Assembly: GCA_017996675.1 (NCBI GenBank)
Contig: JAGOGN010000013.1
Location: 1-17,509, forward strand
DNA from: Lachnospiraceae bacterium
Lineage (GTDB): Bacteria > Bacillota_A > Clostridia > Lachnospirales > Lachnospiraceae
Direction of reading: 5' to 3'
Length of the DNA stretch: 17,509 nt
Shown: positions 1 through 5,812 of the stretch, piece by piece
Position numbering within the stretch: the stretch's first letter is position 1
How the letters are laid out: every line of letters starts with the position of its first letter
Position numbers and translations under genes: made by a program
Notes under the pieces: generated by a model
Seen by the model: the letters and a program-made list of their open reading frames with translations, nothing else
Told to the model about the DNA's origin: nothing
Databases searched by the model: none

Positions 1-2
1 GT

Positions 3-200
3 TTTTCAGCAATGGATCCTGCTTCCAGAATGGATGCTGAAAAAGTATTGTTAGGATCAGCTGATATGGTCATTGCAATTTCCCACGATCGTTCCCCTGA
101 AAACCTGGGACGGTACGATGAAGTCATCTATATGGATGAGGGGCAGGTTGTTGCAAAAGGTGCATATGATGAGTTAAAGAGGAATGGGATTGCAGTTTAA
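3..200 (+). CDS. ABC transporter ATP-binding protein, C-terminal fragment
   Basis: The reading frame is open from the left edge, so only the last 65 or so residues of the protein are present. It begins FSAMDPAS, which fits the D-loop after Walker B in ABC ATPases, and continues to AISHDRS, the H-loop with its switch histidine. It then has the usual DEVIYMDEGQVVAKGAYDEL ending found in exporter-type nucleotide-binding domains. Walker A, the signature motif and any membrane domain lie outside the window, so half-transporter and stand-alone ATPase cannot be told apart, and no substrate can be inferred. The gene ends 36 bp before the next start, with no terminator between them. Confidence 0.8.
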   Translation, partial: FSAMDPASRMDAEKVLLGSADMVIAISHDRSPENLGRYDEVIYMDEGQVVAKGAYDELKRNGIAV

Positions 201-236
201 AAAATATAGGCGATAAATTTAGAAAGGTGGTTTTTG

Positions 237-773
237 ATGTCTCGTACAGAAAAATATCAATTGTTGGTGAATGAATGTATAACAAAAATGAATGAGGACG
301 ACAGGGCTATCTATCTGCCGATTCTGGAGTACGCGCTGGAATTAGGTTTTACACCAAAGCTTTTAAAGAAGGCAAATGAGGAAGATGGGGAACTGGCATT
401 TTCAAAGAGCAAGTTCAATCGTACTTTATTAAGAATCCTTCCGGAAAACAAAAAGGAGTTCTCGAACTATCCATTGAAAAAAGCCGGAAAAGCGCAGCTT
501 CGATTGGTTTATTTCGCGACAGATTCCTATTCGGAACCTTTTTTGCTCGGAATTAAAACAGTGATTGAGGAATTTAATGGAAAATATACAGGTTGTTATG
601 GTTGTGGACGCTGTGGAGAGAAATTGCAGGGATATACCTATCAGTATCCAGATGGAAAAAAGGTATTCCGTTGTGGGCGTGAATTAATTGAGCTGCCACC
701 TTTAACGATGCAACAAGTAGATGAAGTGAAGGCAATGATGAAAATGCAGAATGAATTTTGGGAGAGTGAGTAA
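237..773 (+). CDS. hypothetical protein with a zinc-ribbon-like Cys cluster
   Basis: This is a 178-residue protein that I do not recognise. The ATG at 237 is chosen over a TTG three bases upstream because AAAGGTGG (223-230) lies 6 bp before it. The N-terminal two thirds is charged and probably helical. The C-terminal part has Cys120, Cys123 and Cys126 (CYGCGRCG) and then Cys146 in VFRCGREL, a spacing that could bind one zinc. No membrane segment or signal peptide is visible. Only two bases separate its stop from the next start, so it is almost certainly co-transcribed and translationally coupled with the HExxH protein. A role in nucleic-acid or protein binding is possible but cannot be shown from sequence alone. 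Confidence 0.8.
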   Translation: MSRTEKYQLLVNECITKMNEDDRAIYLPILEYALELGFTPKLLKKANEEDGELAFSKSKFNRTLLRILPENKKEFSNYPLKKAGKAQLRLVYFATDSYSEPFLLGIKTVIEEFNGKYTGCYGCGRCGEKLQGYTYQYPDGKKVFRCGRELIELPPLTMQQVDEVKAMMKMQNEFWESE

Positions 774-775
774 AT

Positions 776-1225
776 ATGGATTTAGAAAGAATTTTTGAAA
801 AATGGGTGGAGATCCTGCGCCTAAAGAATAATTGGGATATCCAATTGAAAATTATGAAGGAGGAGTCCTTTTGGAAAACAGGTGATTTTAAAGTAGATCC
901 CACAGACAGAAAGGCTATTTTGATGTTAAACGGGTTGAATCCAAAGCAGGAAAATATGGAAGAAGTAATCGTGCATGAGCTGTTACATCTAAAATTGTAT
1001 CCTTTGGATCAATTGACGGAAGGTCTCATTGAAGGACATTATGAAGAGGGAAGTCCTGCCTATGAAACGATTTATACGCAGTTCATGGAAATGCTTGAAA
1101 TCACCGTGGAAGAACTGACAAAATGCTATCTTGGGGCATTTGGCGAGAATAAGGAACTGTCCTATGGCAGATGTGCAGGGACGAAATCTTTTAATGAGCT
1201 ATATGATGGATTAAAGCCGCTTTAA
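776..1225 (+). CDS. HExxH metallopeptidase-like protein
   Basis: This 149-residue protein carries EEVIVHELLHLKL, a clear HExxH zinc-protease motif with His67, Glu68 and His71. Acidic residues downstream (EGLIEGHYEEGS, about residues 82-93) could supply the third metal ligand. The short length, the absence of a signal peptide and the preceding amphipathic segment resemble small cytoplasmic SprT-like or phage-type metallopeptidases, but I cannot name the family. It starts 2 bp after the zinc-ribbon protein, with GGGAG overlapping the end of that gene as ribosome site. A strong terminator follows 18 bp after the stop and closes the unit. The metalloenzyme fold is likely; the substrate is unknown. 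Confidence 0.8.
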   Translation: MDLERIFEKWVEILRLKNNWDIQLKIMKEESFWKTGDFKVDPTDRKAILMLNGLNPKQENMEEVIVHELLHLKLYPLDQLTEGLIEGHYEEGSPAYETIYTQFMEMLEITVEELTKCYLGAFGENKELSYGRCAGTKSFNELYDGLKPL

Positions 1226-1242
1226 AATTGGTGGCAATTTAG

Positions 1243-1272
1243 GGACTCAAGCACTGCTTGAGTTCTTTTTTT
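1243..1272 (+). terminator. intrinsic terminator after the HExxH gene
   Basis: GGACTCAAG (1243-1251) pairs with CTTGAGTTC (1257-1265), with one G-U pair, around a 5-base loop. Seven T residues follow (1266-1272). A partial echo, CTCAAGCAATACTTG, lies a few bases downstream. Confidence 0.9.
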
Positions 1273-1383
1273 ATGTAAACTCAAGCAATACTTGTTGGAT
1301 TTTATGAGAGAAAAGAGTTATTCTGTTATTGTAAAAGCCGGCGGAATACAACATTTAAATAAAATTGAAAAGAGGAGAATCAT

Positions 1384-2367
1384 ATGTTTAATACAGAGAA
1401 GGTAGCGAAAAATATAAAGAAGGCAAGAGCACAATGCAATATGACACAAATGGATTTAGCAGATGAAATGGGAGTAAGTTATCAGGCGGTTTCAAATTGG
1501 GAGAGAGGAAACTCTATGCCAGATATTTCGAAACTTCCGGAACTTTGTAAGATCCTGAAGATTAGTTTTGAAGAGCTGGTAGGAGAAGAATCAGAAGCAA
1601 GTCAGGTCGCAAAAAAAATCATGGAACAAGAGACTTCCGATATCACATTAGAAGATCTGGTGCAGATTGCTCCAATTGTGAAACCAGATGTAATCCGTAA
1701 GACTGCGAATGAAGCAATGAATCAGGAAGAAACCATTTCATTTTCTACGTTGGTTGGGGTGGCACCATTTATGGATTCGGAAACACTCGACCAGTTAGCA
1801 CTTCGATTAATGGATGTAGACATCAAGAAACTGTGCAGTCTGGCTCCATTTTTGTCTGATGAAACATTAGATCAGATTGTGACGATTACGCTTAATACAG
1901 AGGGTGGAAAAATATCAGATATGATTGGTCTTGCACCATTCCTTTCAAAAAGTACCGTGCAAAAGGTATTTGATTATGGAAAGAAGACAGGTCAAACCAA
2001 AGAGTTATTGGCGTTTGCCCCGTTTGCATCAAAAGAAATGATTCAGGGTTTGGTTGGAAATTGCAACTTTTCCTTTCATAATTTCAAAGATGAGTTTGAA
2101 GGCAATCATTTTGAAGAGGAAGACGAAGAGGAAGACGAAGAGGAAGATGATGAAGAAGTAGCTGCAAGACTGGCTAATCAGGCACTCAAAGCAGGTGAAG
2201 ATGTAACAAAGTACTTGCGCAATATGGATGAAGACGATGTGGCAGAGCTTGCAATGAAAGCATACAAAATGGGTCAGCCAATTGAAGAGTATTTAGAATA
2301 TATGGAAGAAGATGGCGTGAAAGAGCTGTTGTTACTGGTTATGAAAGAGCGGAAAATTAAGGAATAA
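1384..2367 (+). CDS. XRE-family regulator with C-terminal helical repeats
   Basis: This 327-residue protein starts at ATG 1384, with AGAGGAG at 1371-1377 as ribosome site. Residues 5-62 form an HTH_3/XRE DNA-binding domain, with MTQMDLADEMGVSYQAVSNWE as helices 2-3. The rest is not a known ligand-binding domain. About five repeats of 27-31 residues follow, each with an (I/V/L/F)APF-type core (residues 95, 126, 153, 183, 211) before a helix such as SDETLDQ. A very acidic stretch (about 242-258) and further helical motifs (EDDVAELAMKAYKMGQ) come next. The repeats look HEAT-like and may bind a protein partner. The gene stands alone between terminators. DNA binding is firm; target and signal are unknown. 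Confidence 0.9.
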   Translation: MFNTEKVAKNIKKARAQCNMTQMDLADEMGVSYQAVSNWERGNSMPDISKLPELCKILKISFEELVGEESEASQVAKKIMEQETSDITLEDLVQIAPIVKPDVIRKTANEAMNQEETISFSTLVGVAPFMDSETLDQLALRLMDVDIKKLCSLAPFLSDETLDQIVTITLNTEGGKISDMIGLAPFLSKSTVQKVFDYGKKTGQTKELLAFAPFASKEMIQGLVGNCNFSFHNFKDEFEGNHFEEEDEEEDEEEDDEEVAARLANQALKAGEDVTKYLRNMDEDDVAELAMKAYKMGQPIEEYLEYMEEDGVKELLLLVMKERKIKE

Positions 2368-2399
2368 TGTTTAGCGTCATGCAGGTCCTTCTGTATAAA

Positions 2400-2430
2400 G
2401 TAAGGTTTCAGGATTAACCTGAAACCTTAC
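2400..2430. terminator. bidirectional terminator between convergent genes
   Basis: A perfect 13-bp stem (GTAAGGTTTCAGG, 2400-2412, with 2418-2430) and a 5-base loop lie between the XRE gene and the small membrane-protein gene, which converge here. The following T-run is weak (ACAAATTTTA), but the position and stem strength support termination in both directions. Confidence 0.8.
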
Positions 2431-2437
2431 ACAAATT

Positions 2438-2698
2438 TTACGGTCTAATATGGCCTTTTTTAATTTTACGAACCGATGAACCAATTCCAACTAATGTTAA
2501 CACTACTCCAATGATAGCAAACGTATATGCGAAACTCTTCCACATTGATGCATCCCAAAAGTAGCATGAAATTGCAATCGAAAAGATTCCCAAAGCAAAA
2601 GGAAAAAGCGACCTTAAAGATTTAACCTTTACGCTCAAAGCAGTTCCGATAATTAGAACAACAATAGTTAAAATAATAAAATAATATATTTTATTCAT
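2438..2698 (-). CDS. small membrane protein
   Basis: This 86-residue protein has three predicted membrane segments: about residues 5-25 (FIILTIVVLIIGTALSV), 32-50 (FPFALGIFSIAISCYF) and 55-75 (FAYTFAIIGVVLTLVGIG). It ends in a basic tail, SSVRKIKKGHIRP. A longer frame runs up to 2776, but the start at 2698 is preferred because GGGAGGCG lies 6-7 bp upstream of that ATG and the residues before it do not look like part of a membrane protein. It is a single gene, convergent with the XRE regulator. No family is recognised; a stress-related or toxin-like role would be a guess. Confidence 0.7.
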   Translation of the reverse strand: MNKIYYFIILTIVVLIIGTALSVKVKSLRSLFPFALGIFSIAISCYFWDASMWKSFAYTFAIIGVVLTLVGIGSSVRKIKKGHIRP

Positions 2699-2776
2699 GA
2701 TATCGCCTCCCGAAGTATACCCAAATCCATCTCTCCAAGTATTGGTAAGAAGATTATTGTTTTTTACAATTGCCAC

Positions 2777-3122
2777 TACTTCAATAGTTGAAAAATTCTT
2801 TAAACTGAAAAAAATTTGTTGATACTTCGCTTCTTCTTATTCACTAATAAGCTATAGAAAGGTTATGCTGTAAATGTATAGATATATTTATATATCAACC
2901 CATTATAATTAAATTATCATTCTCTTTATACATTGTCAATTCGTATTTTTTAAAATGAGGTTGATGACAATTTTTAATCCGCCTCATCCAATAATCCAAT
3001 TGGTAATCACCATCATTGTAATTTTAGAGGCTAATTTTTGAAAGATATATTCGATAAATAGACGATAAGCAACCTGCCTTCATATTTCGATGAAAACAGG
3101 TTGTTTTTTTGAGCCCATCTGG
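2777..3122. other. AT-rich intergenic region
   Basis: No supportable gene is seen here. It holds a short AT palindrome (GATATAT-TT-ATATATC, 2881-2896), a CCAATTGG palindrome near 2995-3002, and the terminator-like hairpin listed separately at 3070-3110. Confidence 0.6.
3070..3110 (+). terminator. terminator-like hairpin of unknown owner
   Basis: CAACCTG (3070-3076) pairs with CAGGTTG (3097-3103). Inside, TTCAT pairs with ATGAA, and seven T residues follow. No plus-strand gene lies directly upstream: the nearest is the XRE gene, which ends at 2367 with its own terminator. It may therefore close a small RNA, or be what is left of a lost gene. Confidence 0.65.
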
Positions 3123-3151
3123 TTGACACTCAGGCTATCACGCATTACAAT
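3123..3151 (+). promoter_or_regulatory. promoter of the PadR gene
   Basis: TTGACA (3123-3128) and TACAAT (3146-3151) are separated by exactly 17 bp and lie 44 bp before the PadR start. Each hexamer matches consensus at five or six positions. Confidence 0.8.
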
Positions 3152-3164
3152 ATAGCCAACTACT

Positions 3165-3175
3165 TTGCATTGCAA
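3165..3175. promoter_or_regulatory. possible PadR operator
   Basis: TTGCA-T-TGCAA is a perfect 11-bp palindrome just downstream of the expected transcription start and upstream of the PadR ribosome site. PadR proteins commonly repress their own promoter, so this is a reasonable operator candidate. Binding is inferred from position only. Confidence 0.4.
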
Positions 3176-3194
3176 GATAGAAGGGGGGAACAAC

Positions 3195-3527
3195 ATGATT
3201 CCATCACAAATGCTAAAAGGAACGCTAGAAGGTTGTATTCTAAAGGTCATTAGTAAGAATGAGACCTATGGCTATGAAATATCAGAAGCTTTGAAAGATT
3301 ATGGGTTCTCAAATATTTCGGAAGGAACGATCTATCCTCTTTTATTGAGGTTAGAAAAGAACCAGTTGATCAAAGCAGAATACCGAGAATCGCCAGTTGG
3401 GCCAAGAAGAAAGTATTTTTCCATAACAGAGGCTGGCGTAATAGAAATGAATCTGTTTTTGGAAAGTTGGACAGAGCTGTCTTATGCAATAGATAAATTA
3501 TTTAAGAGGGAGAAAGAGCATGAATAA
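3195..3527 (+). CDS. PadR-family transcriptional regulator
   Basis: This 110-residue winged-helix protein has the PadR signature: LEGCILKVIS..ETYGYEISEAL, then ISEGTIYPLLLRLEKNQLIKAEYRES, then GPRRKYFSITEAG. It is the short PadR type (family s2), with a brief C-terminal dimerisation helix (residues about 85-110). The ATG at 3195 follows AAGGGGGG (3181-3188). A TTG at 3165 in the same frame is rejected because it lies inside the likely operator and has no ribosome site. The stop overlaps an ATG at 3520 that begins a tiny frame, as expected where a PadR gene is coupled to its partner gene. It probably represses its own operon; the inducer is unknown. Confidence 0.92.
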   Translation: MIPSQMLKGTLEGCILKVISKNETYGYEISEALKDYGFSNISEGTIYPLLLRLEKNQLIKAEYRESPVGPRRKYFSITEAGVIEMNLFLESWTELSYAIDKLFKREKEHE

Positions 3528-3567
3528 AAAAACAAACGAAACAACCTACGATGCTTTTGGAGATTGA
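3520..3567 (+). pseudogene. 15-codon remnant overlapping the PadR stop
   Basis: An ATG inside the PadR stop region begins MNKKTNETTYDAFGD and then hits TGA. PadR genes are often overlapped in this way by a membrane-protein partner gene, so this may be the 5' stub of a lost partner, or the original start of the next gene thrown out of frame. It is too short to classify. Confidence 0.35.
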
Positions 3568-3568
3568 G

Positions 3569-3952
3569 ATGATGGATAAAATAATTTGTACAGAACGTAC
3601 CAACTTATTTGAGCCCAATGACGGAATAGGCATAAAATTCACGATTTTGGGTTCGCTACTGGAAAGCCAGCTTCTTTTGGCATTTGACACTGTAGTCGAA
3701 AAAAATGAAACCTTACATTCAAAAGTAATATTGTCAAAAGATGGGAAGGCATTTTACGAAAAAATGGAACGCTCGAACAACAAGATGATTCCAATGAATG
3801 AGAACTGGGAGACAACTCTTTTGAGGCAGCAGAAAGTGTTGTTTGAAATCGATAAAGGCGAGTTGCTAAGAGGATTTTACTGTTTGGAGAACGATAAAAC
3901 AGAGGTGCTGTTTTTGGCCCATCATTTAGCGATAGTGTCAAATGATTTATGA
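3569..3952 (+). pseudogene. condensation-domain protein, truncated by the IS
   Basis: About 120 host residues remain of what looks like an acyltransferase of the condensation/CAT-like fold. The N-terminal pattern (TERTNLFEPNDGIGIKFTILG, then a helix and VVEKNETLHSKVI) and the later DKGELLRGF and LFLAHHLA segments fit that superfamily. Its catalytic motif is HHxxxDG. Here HHLA is followed at once by the IS end (3931), so the frame reads IVSNDL from IS sequence and stops. The Asp-Gly half of the motif and the whole C-terminal lobe are lost, so the product cannot be an active enzyme. ATG 3569 is chosen because GGAG lies 6 bp upstream; ATG 3572 is equally possible. Confidence 0.6.
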
Positions 3953-3964
3953 AAAACTTGAGTC

Positions 3965-3991
3965 TAAAAAATAGGCTCAAACGGAACCTTG
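3965..3991 (-). terminator. intrinsic terminator of the IS transcript
   Basis: On the minus strand AAGGTTC pairs with GAGCCT through one U-G pair around a short loop, then ATTTTTTAG follows. The same hairpin with different loop bases recurs in the second IS end (17383-17407), so it is a conserved part of the element. Confidence 0.7.
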
Positions 3992-4030
3992 AAAATTGTA
4001 GATACGAAAGTTTTTGGCAACTTACGCCAC

Positions 4031-4150
4031 CCTTGACAGCACACAAAAGCAATGCTCTGAACGTCTTACCGACGGCGAAGAACTCAAGAACAGATAGTTT
4101 TCTCCGTCTGATTCACAGCATTGTAGCATTGCTTTTGCGTGCCATCAAGG
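4031..4150 (-). ncRNA. structured 3' region of the IS transcript
   Basis: Two 26-base arms (4031-4056 and 4125-4150) form an inverted repeat matching at 23 positions, around a 68-base spacer. In minus-strand RNA all three mismatches become G-U pairs; in plus-strand RNA they are A-C mismatches. The structure therefore favours RNA made in the transposase direction. The region lies between the transposase stop and the terminator at 3991-3965. The spacer holds a smaller GACGG/CCGTC stem. It could be a 3' UTR fold, a processed small RNA, or DNA structure used by the transposase. Function unknown. Confidence 0.5.
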
Positions 4151-4194
4151 GATGTCCCTTCGGGATGGCTGGGTTGTCACCTCTGGCTTGGAAT

Positions 4195-5661
4195 CTAAGA
4201 ACAGATAGAGCCTTCGGATTGGGATTTCTGTATGTGTAATATTGTTTGTTGACCAAGAAAGATTAGAAGTTGCCACTTGCCGGGCATATTTCCAGCCTGC
4301 TCAAGTTCTTCGATTTTATTGAGTACTTGATAGTGGTTGTGCTTGTGAGGTCTGAGGAAGTTATAGTAGGCGACCCAGAGAGCCACGTTATAGTTGGCAC
4401 CTTCGTAGTTGTCATAACCACAACTGACCCGGTAAGAAGATTTGAAGGTGCGATTTAGTCGCTCAATCATCTGTTTATAAGGGCGAAATTCTTTTGAGAC
4501 TTCGTCATCATTAGTCAGACCAATGACCTGCGTGATATCAAACTTGAATTTATCACCAAACTCGCGGAAGAACTGTTGGGCAGCCAGAGGATAGGCACTG
4601 TAGCCGTCCGCAATAAATCTGAAGTGTTCCGGCAACTCTTTGAGGTGTCGGAATGCCATACGCATGGCAAGGATACAAGGACCAACACCGCGATTATCAG
4701 AGACTTGATATCCAATGATAGAACGGGAAACGACATCCATGATGAACCAGATGTAGCCTTTGATTCCACGTACTTTGATATAAGTTTCATCGGCAGTGAA
4801 TGTATTGCTGGTGCTGTAATCATAATGATCAACAAAAGGTTTGATGACGATTGCGGCAGTTCTGGCATAGTTGGCTACCTGTTGATGGGAGATCTTGATA
4901 CCGTATAAATCCTTTAATGCCTGAGAGGTCTTACGCAGTGACAATTCTAGATTTACATGCAGAGTCAGGCATAAGGACATGATGTGAGCATTAGGCTTGG
5001 TAAACTTAAGTGAGGAAGCATTTTTCGGAAGACTGTTTAAATCCATGTGAAAGAAATCTATCGAGAATTGGCGGTAGATGTAGTGGAGTTTGTATTCGTT
5101 TTTGCCATAGTCTTTTTCGAGATGTTCCTTATCAACTTTCTTGAGATTGTGAAGATAATAGGGGCATTTGGGATTCACACATTTATGAACAATGAAGTGT
5201 CTGCGGTTCTTCTTAGCGACTAAAGAGTTACCACAATGGGGACACCGCAGATTGGTAGATTTTGTGAAACGACTTTCGCTTGGGGAAAATTTTGCATCGC
5301 AGACTTTGCACATCACTTGTCCTTTGGAACCATTGTTACGGTAAAGGTAATCGTGTGGAGCTCCGCAACGAGGGCAGACAGAGTCTTGAGGAATACTACA
5401 GGCAGAACGGCGGCGTATAGGTTTGATTTTCTTGTGGTATCGTTTTTCGTAGTAAGAAATCAGGTCTTTGTAAGTCCACTCCTGTTTGAAGTCAGTAATC
5501 AGAGGGAGTTCATCAACTTTGAATTTCTGATATTTGGGAGAGTGAGAATCGTCAAAAGCCCACTGCTTAAGAGGAAGGTATCTACAAATAAAATTTAATA
5601 ACCAGCAGATTTGTTTATGTTGGTATTGAATTAGTTGAAGTAAATAAAGTATAATGTCCAT
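4195..5661 (-). CDS. DDE transposase with two zinc ribbons
   Basis: This 488-residue protein has two N-terminal zinc ribbons: CPRCGAPHDYLYRNN with CKVC at about residues 96-124, and CPHCGN with CVNPKCPYY at about 139-165. They are followed by a helical DNA-binding region (TSQALKDLYGIKISHQQVANY) and a catalytic DDE core. The core residues are visible in TFTADETYIKVRG, FIADGYSAY and QMIERLNRTFKSSYR, and resemble the IS6/IS240 type DDE domain. ATG 5661 is used because AAAGGAG lies 9 bp upstream; a TTG at 5667 would leave only 3 bp. The frame is intact, so the IS may still be active. The length exceeds classic IS6 transposases (about 240 residues), mainly through the zinc-ribbon half. Confidence 0.9.
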   Translation of the reverse strand: MDIILYLLQLIQYQHKQICWLLNFICRYLPLKQWAFDDSHSPKYQKFKVDELPLITDFKQEWTYKDLISYYEKRYHKKIKPIRRRSACSIPQDSVCPRCGAPHDYLYRNNGSKGQVMCKVCDAKFSPSESRFTKSTNLRCPHCGNSLVAKKNRRHFIVHKCVNPKCPYYLHNLKKVDKEHLEKDYGKNEYKLHYIYRQFSIDFFHMDLNSLPKNASSLKFTKPNAHIMSLCLTLHVNLELSLRKTSQALKDLYGIKISHQQVANYARTAAIVIKPFVDHYDYSTSNTFTADETYIKVRGIKGYIWFIMDVVSRSIIGYQVSDNRGVGPCILAMRMAFRHLKELPEHFRFIADGYSAYPLAAQQFFREFGDKFKFDITQVIGLTNDDEVSKEFRPYKQMIERLNRTFKSSYRVSCGYDNYEGANYNVALWVAYYNFLRPHKHNHYQVLNKIEELEQAGNMPGKWQLLIFLGQQTILHIQKSQSEGSICS

Positions 5662-5662
5662 G

Positions 5663-5732
5663 AGCAATGACTCCTTTTGTGTTTATTGTTTTTGTGGTGA
5701 TTACATTATACACAAAAAGGGAGGTCATTGCT
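5663..5732 (-). promoter_or_regulatory. hairpin over the transposase ribosome site, with internal promoter
   Basis: Minus-strand bases 5732-5711 can pair with 5681-5663, 19 base pairs with three single-base bulges. The downstream arm contains the transposase Shine-Dalgarno (AAAGGAG, 5677-5671) and ends one base before the ATG. A TATAAT (5710-5705) sits between the arms, so RNA begun there (near 5698) lacks the upstream arm and can be translated. RNA entering from outside has both arms and hides the ribosome site. This matches the known read-through protection of IS10 and IS50. No good -35 is seen. Confidence 0.6.
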
Positions 5733-5812
5733 TTTTTTATTGCAAAAAGTGATGTAAACCCAGTAACTACAGGGTTTTATATAAAAAAGAAGGTAGTAGA
5801 TTTGACACTACC

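Larger units (their letters stand above)
3931..5812 (-). mobile_element. insertion sequence with IS6-like DDE transposase
   Basis: The element is about 1.88 kb. Its left end is GATAGTGTCAAAT (3931-3943) and its right end (5800-5812) reads GGTAGTGTCAAAT on the minus strand, giving 12 of 13 identical bases as inverted repeats. The second element end at 17348 begins GGTAGTGTCAACT, which confirms the boundary. Inside are one transposase gene on the minus strand, a start-site hairpin, a structured 3' region and a terminator. The 8 bases outside each end (CATTTAGC and AGTTATAT) do not match, so no target duplication survives. Both flanking genes are broken at the ends. The transposase resembles the IS6/IS240 DDE domain, but exact family membership is not certain. 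Confidence 0.85.

Noticed and set aside
3032..3061. Short frame FLKDIFDK before a TAG, possible end of a lost gene
   Set aside because: Only eight codons follow an in-frame stop at 3032, and no upstream coding continuation is seen. Chance is sufficient.
3949..4239. 96-codon open frame on the plus strand at the IS left end
   Set aside because: It runs through the IS terminator and structured region and overlaps the transposase 3' end. No ribosome site; the sequence is explained by RNA structure.
5756..5777. AAACCC/GGGTTT hairpin near the right IS end as a terminator
   Set aside because: Only six base pairs with a 10-base loop and no T-run on either strand in the right place.
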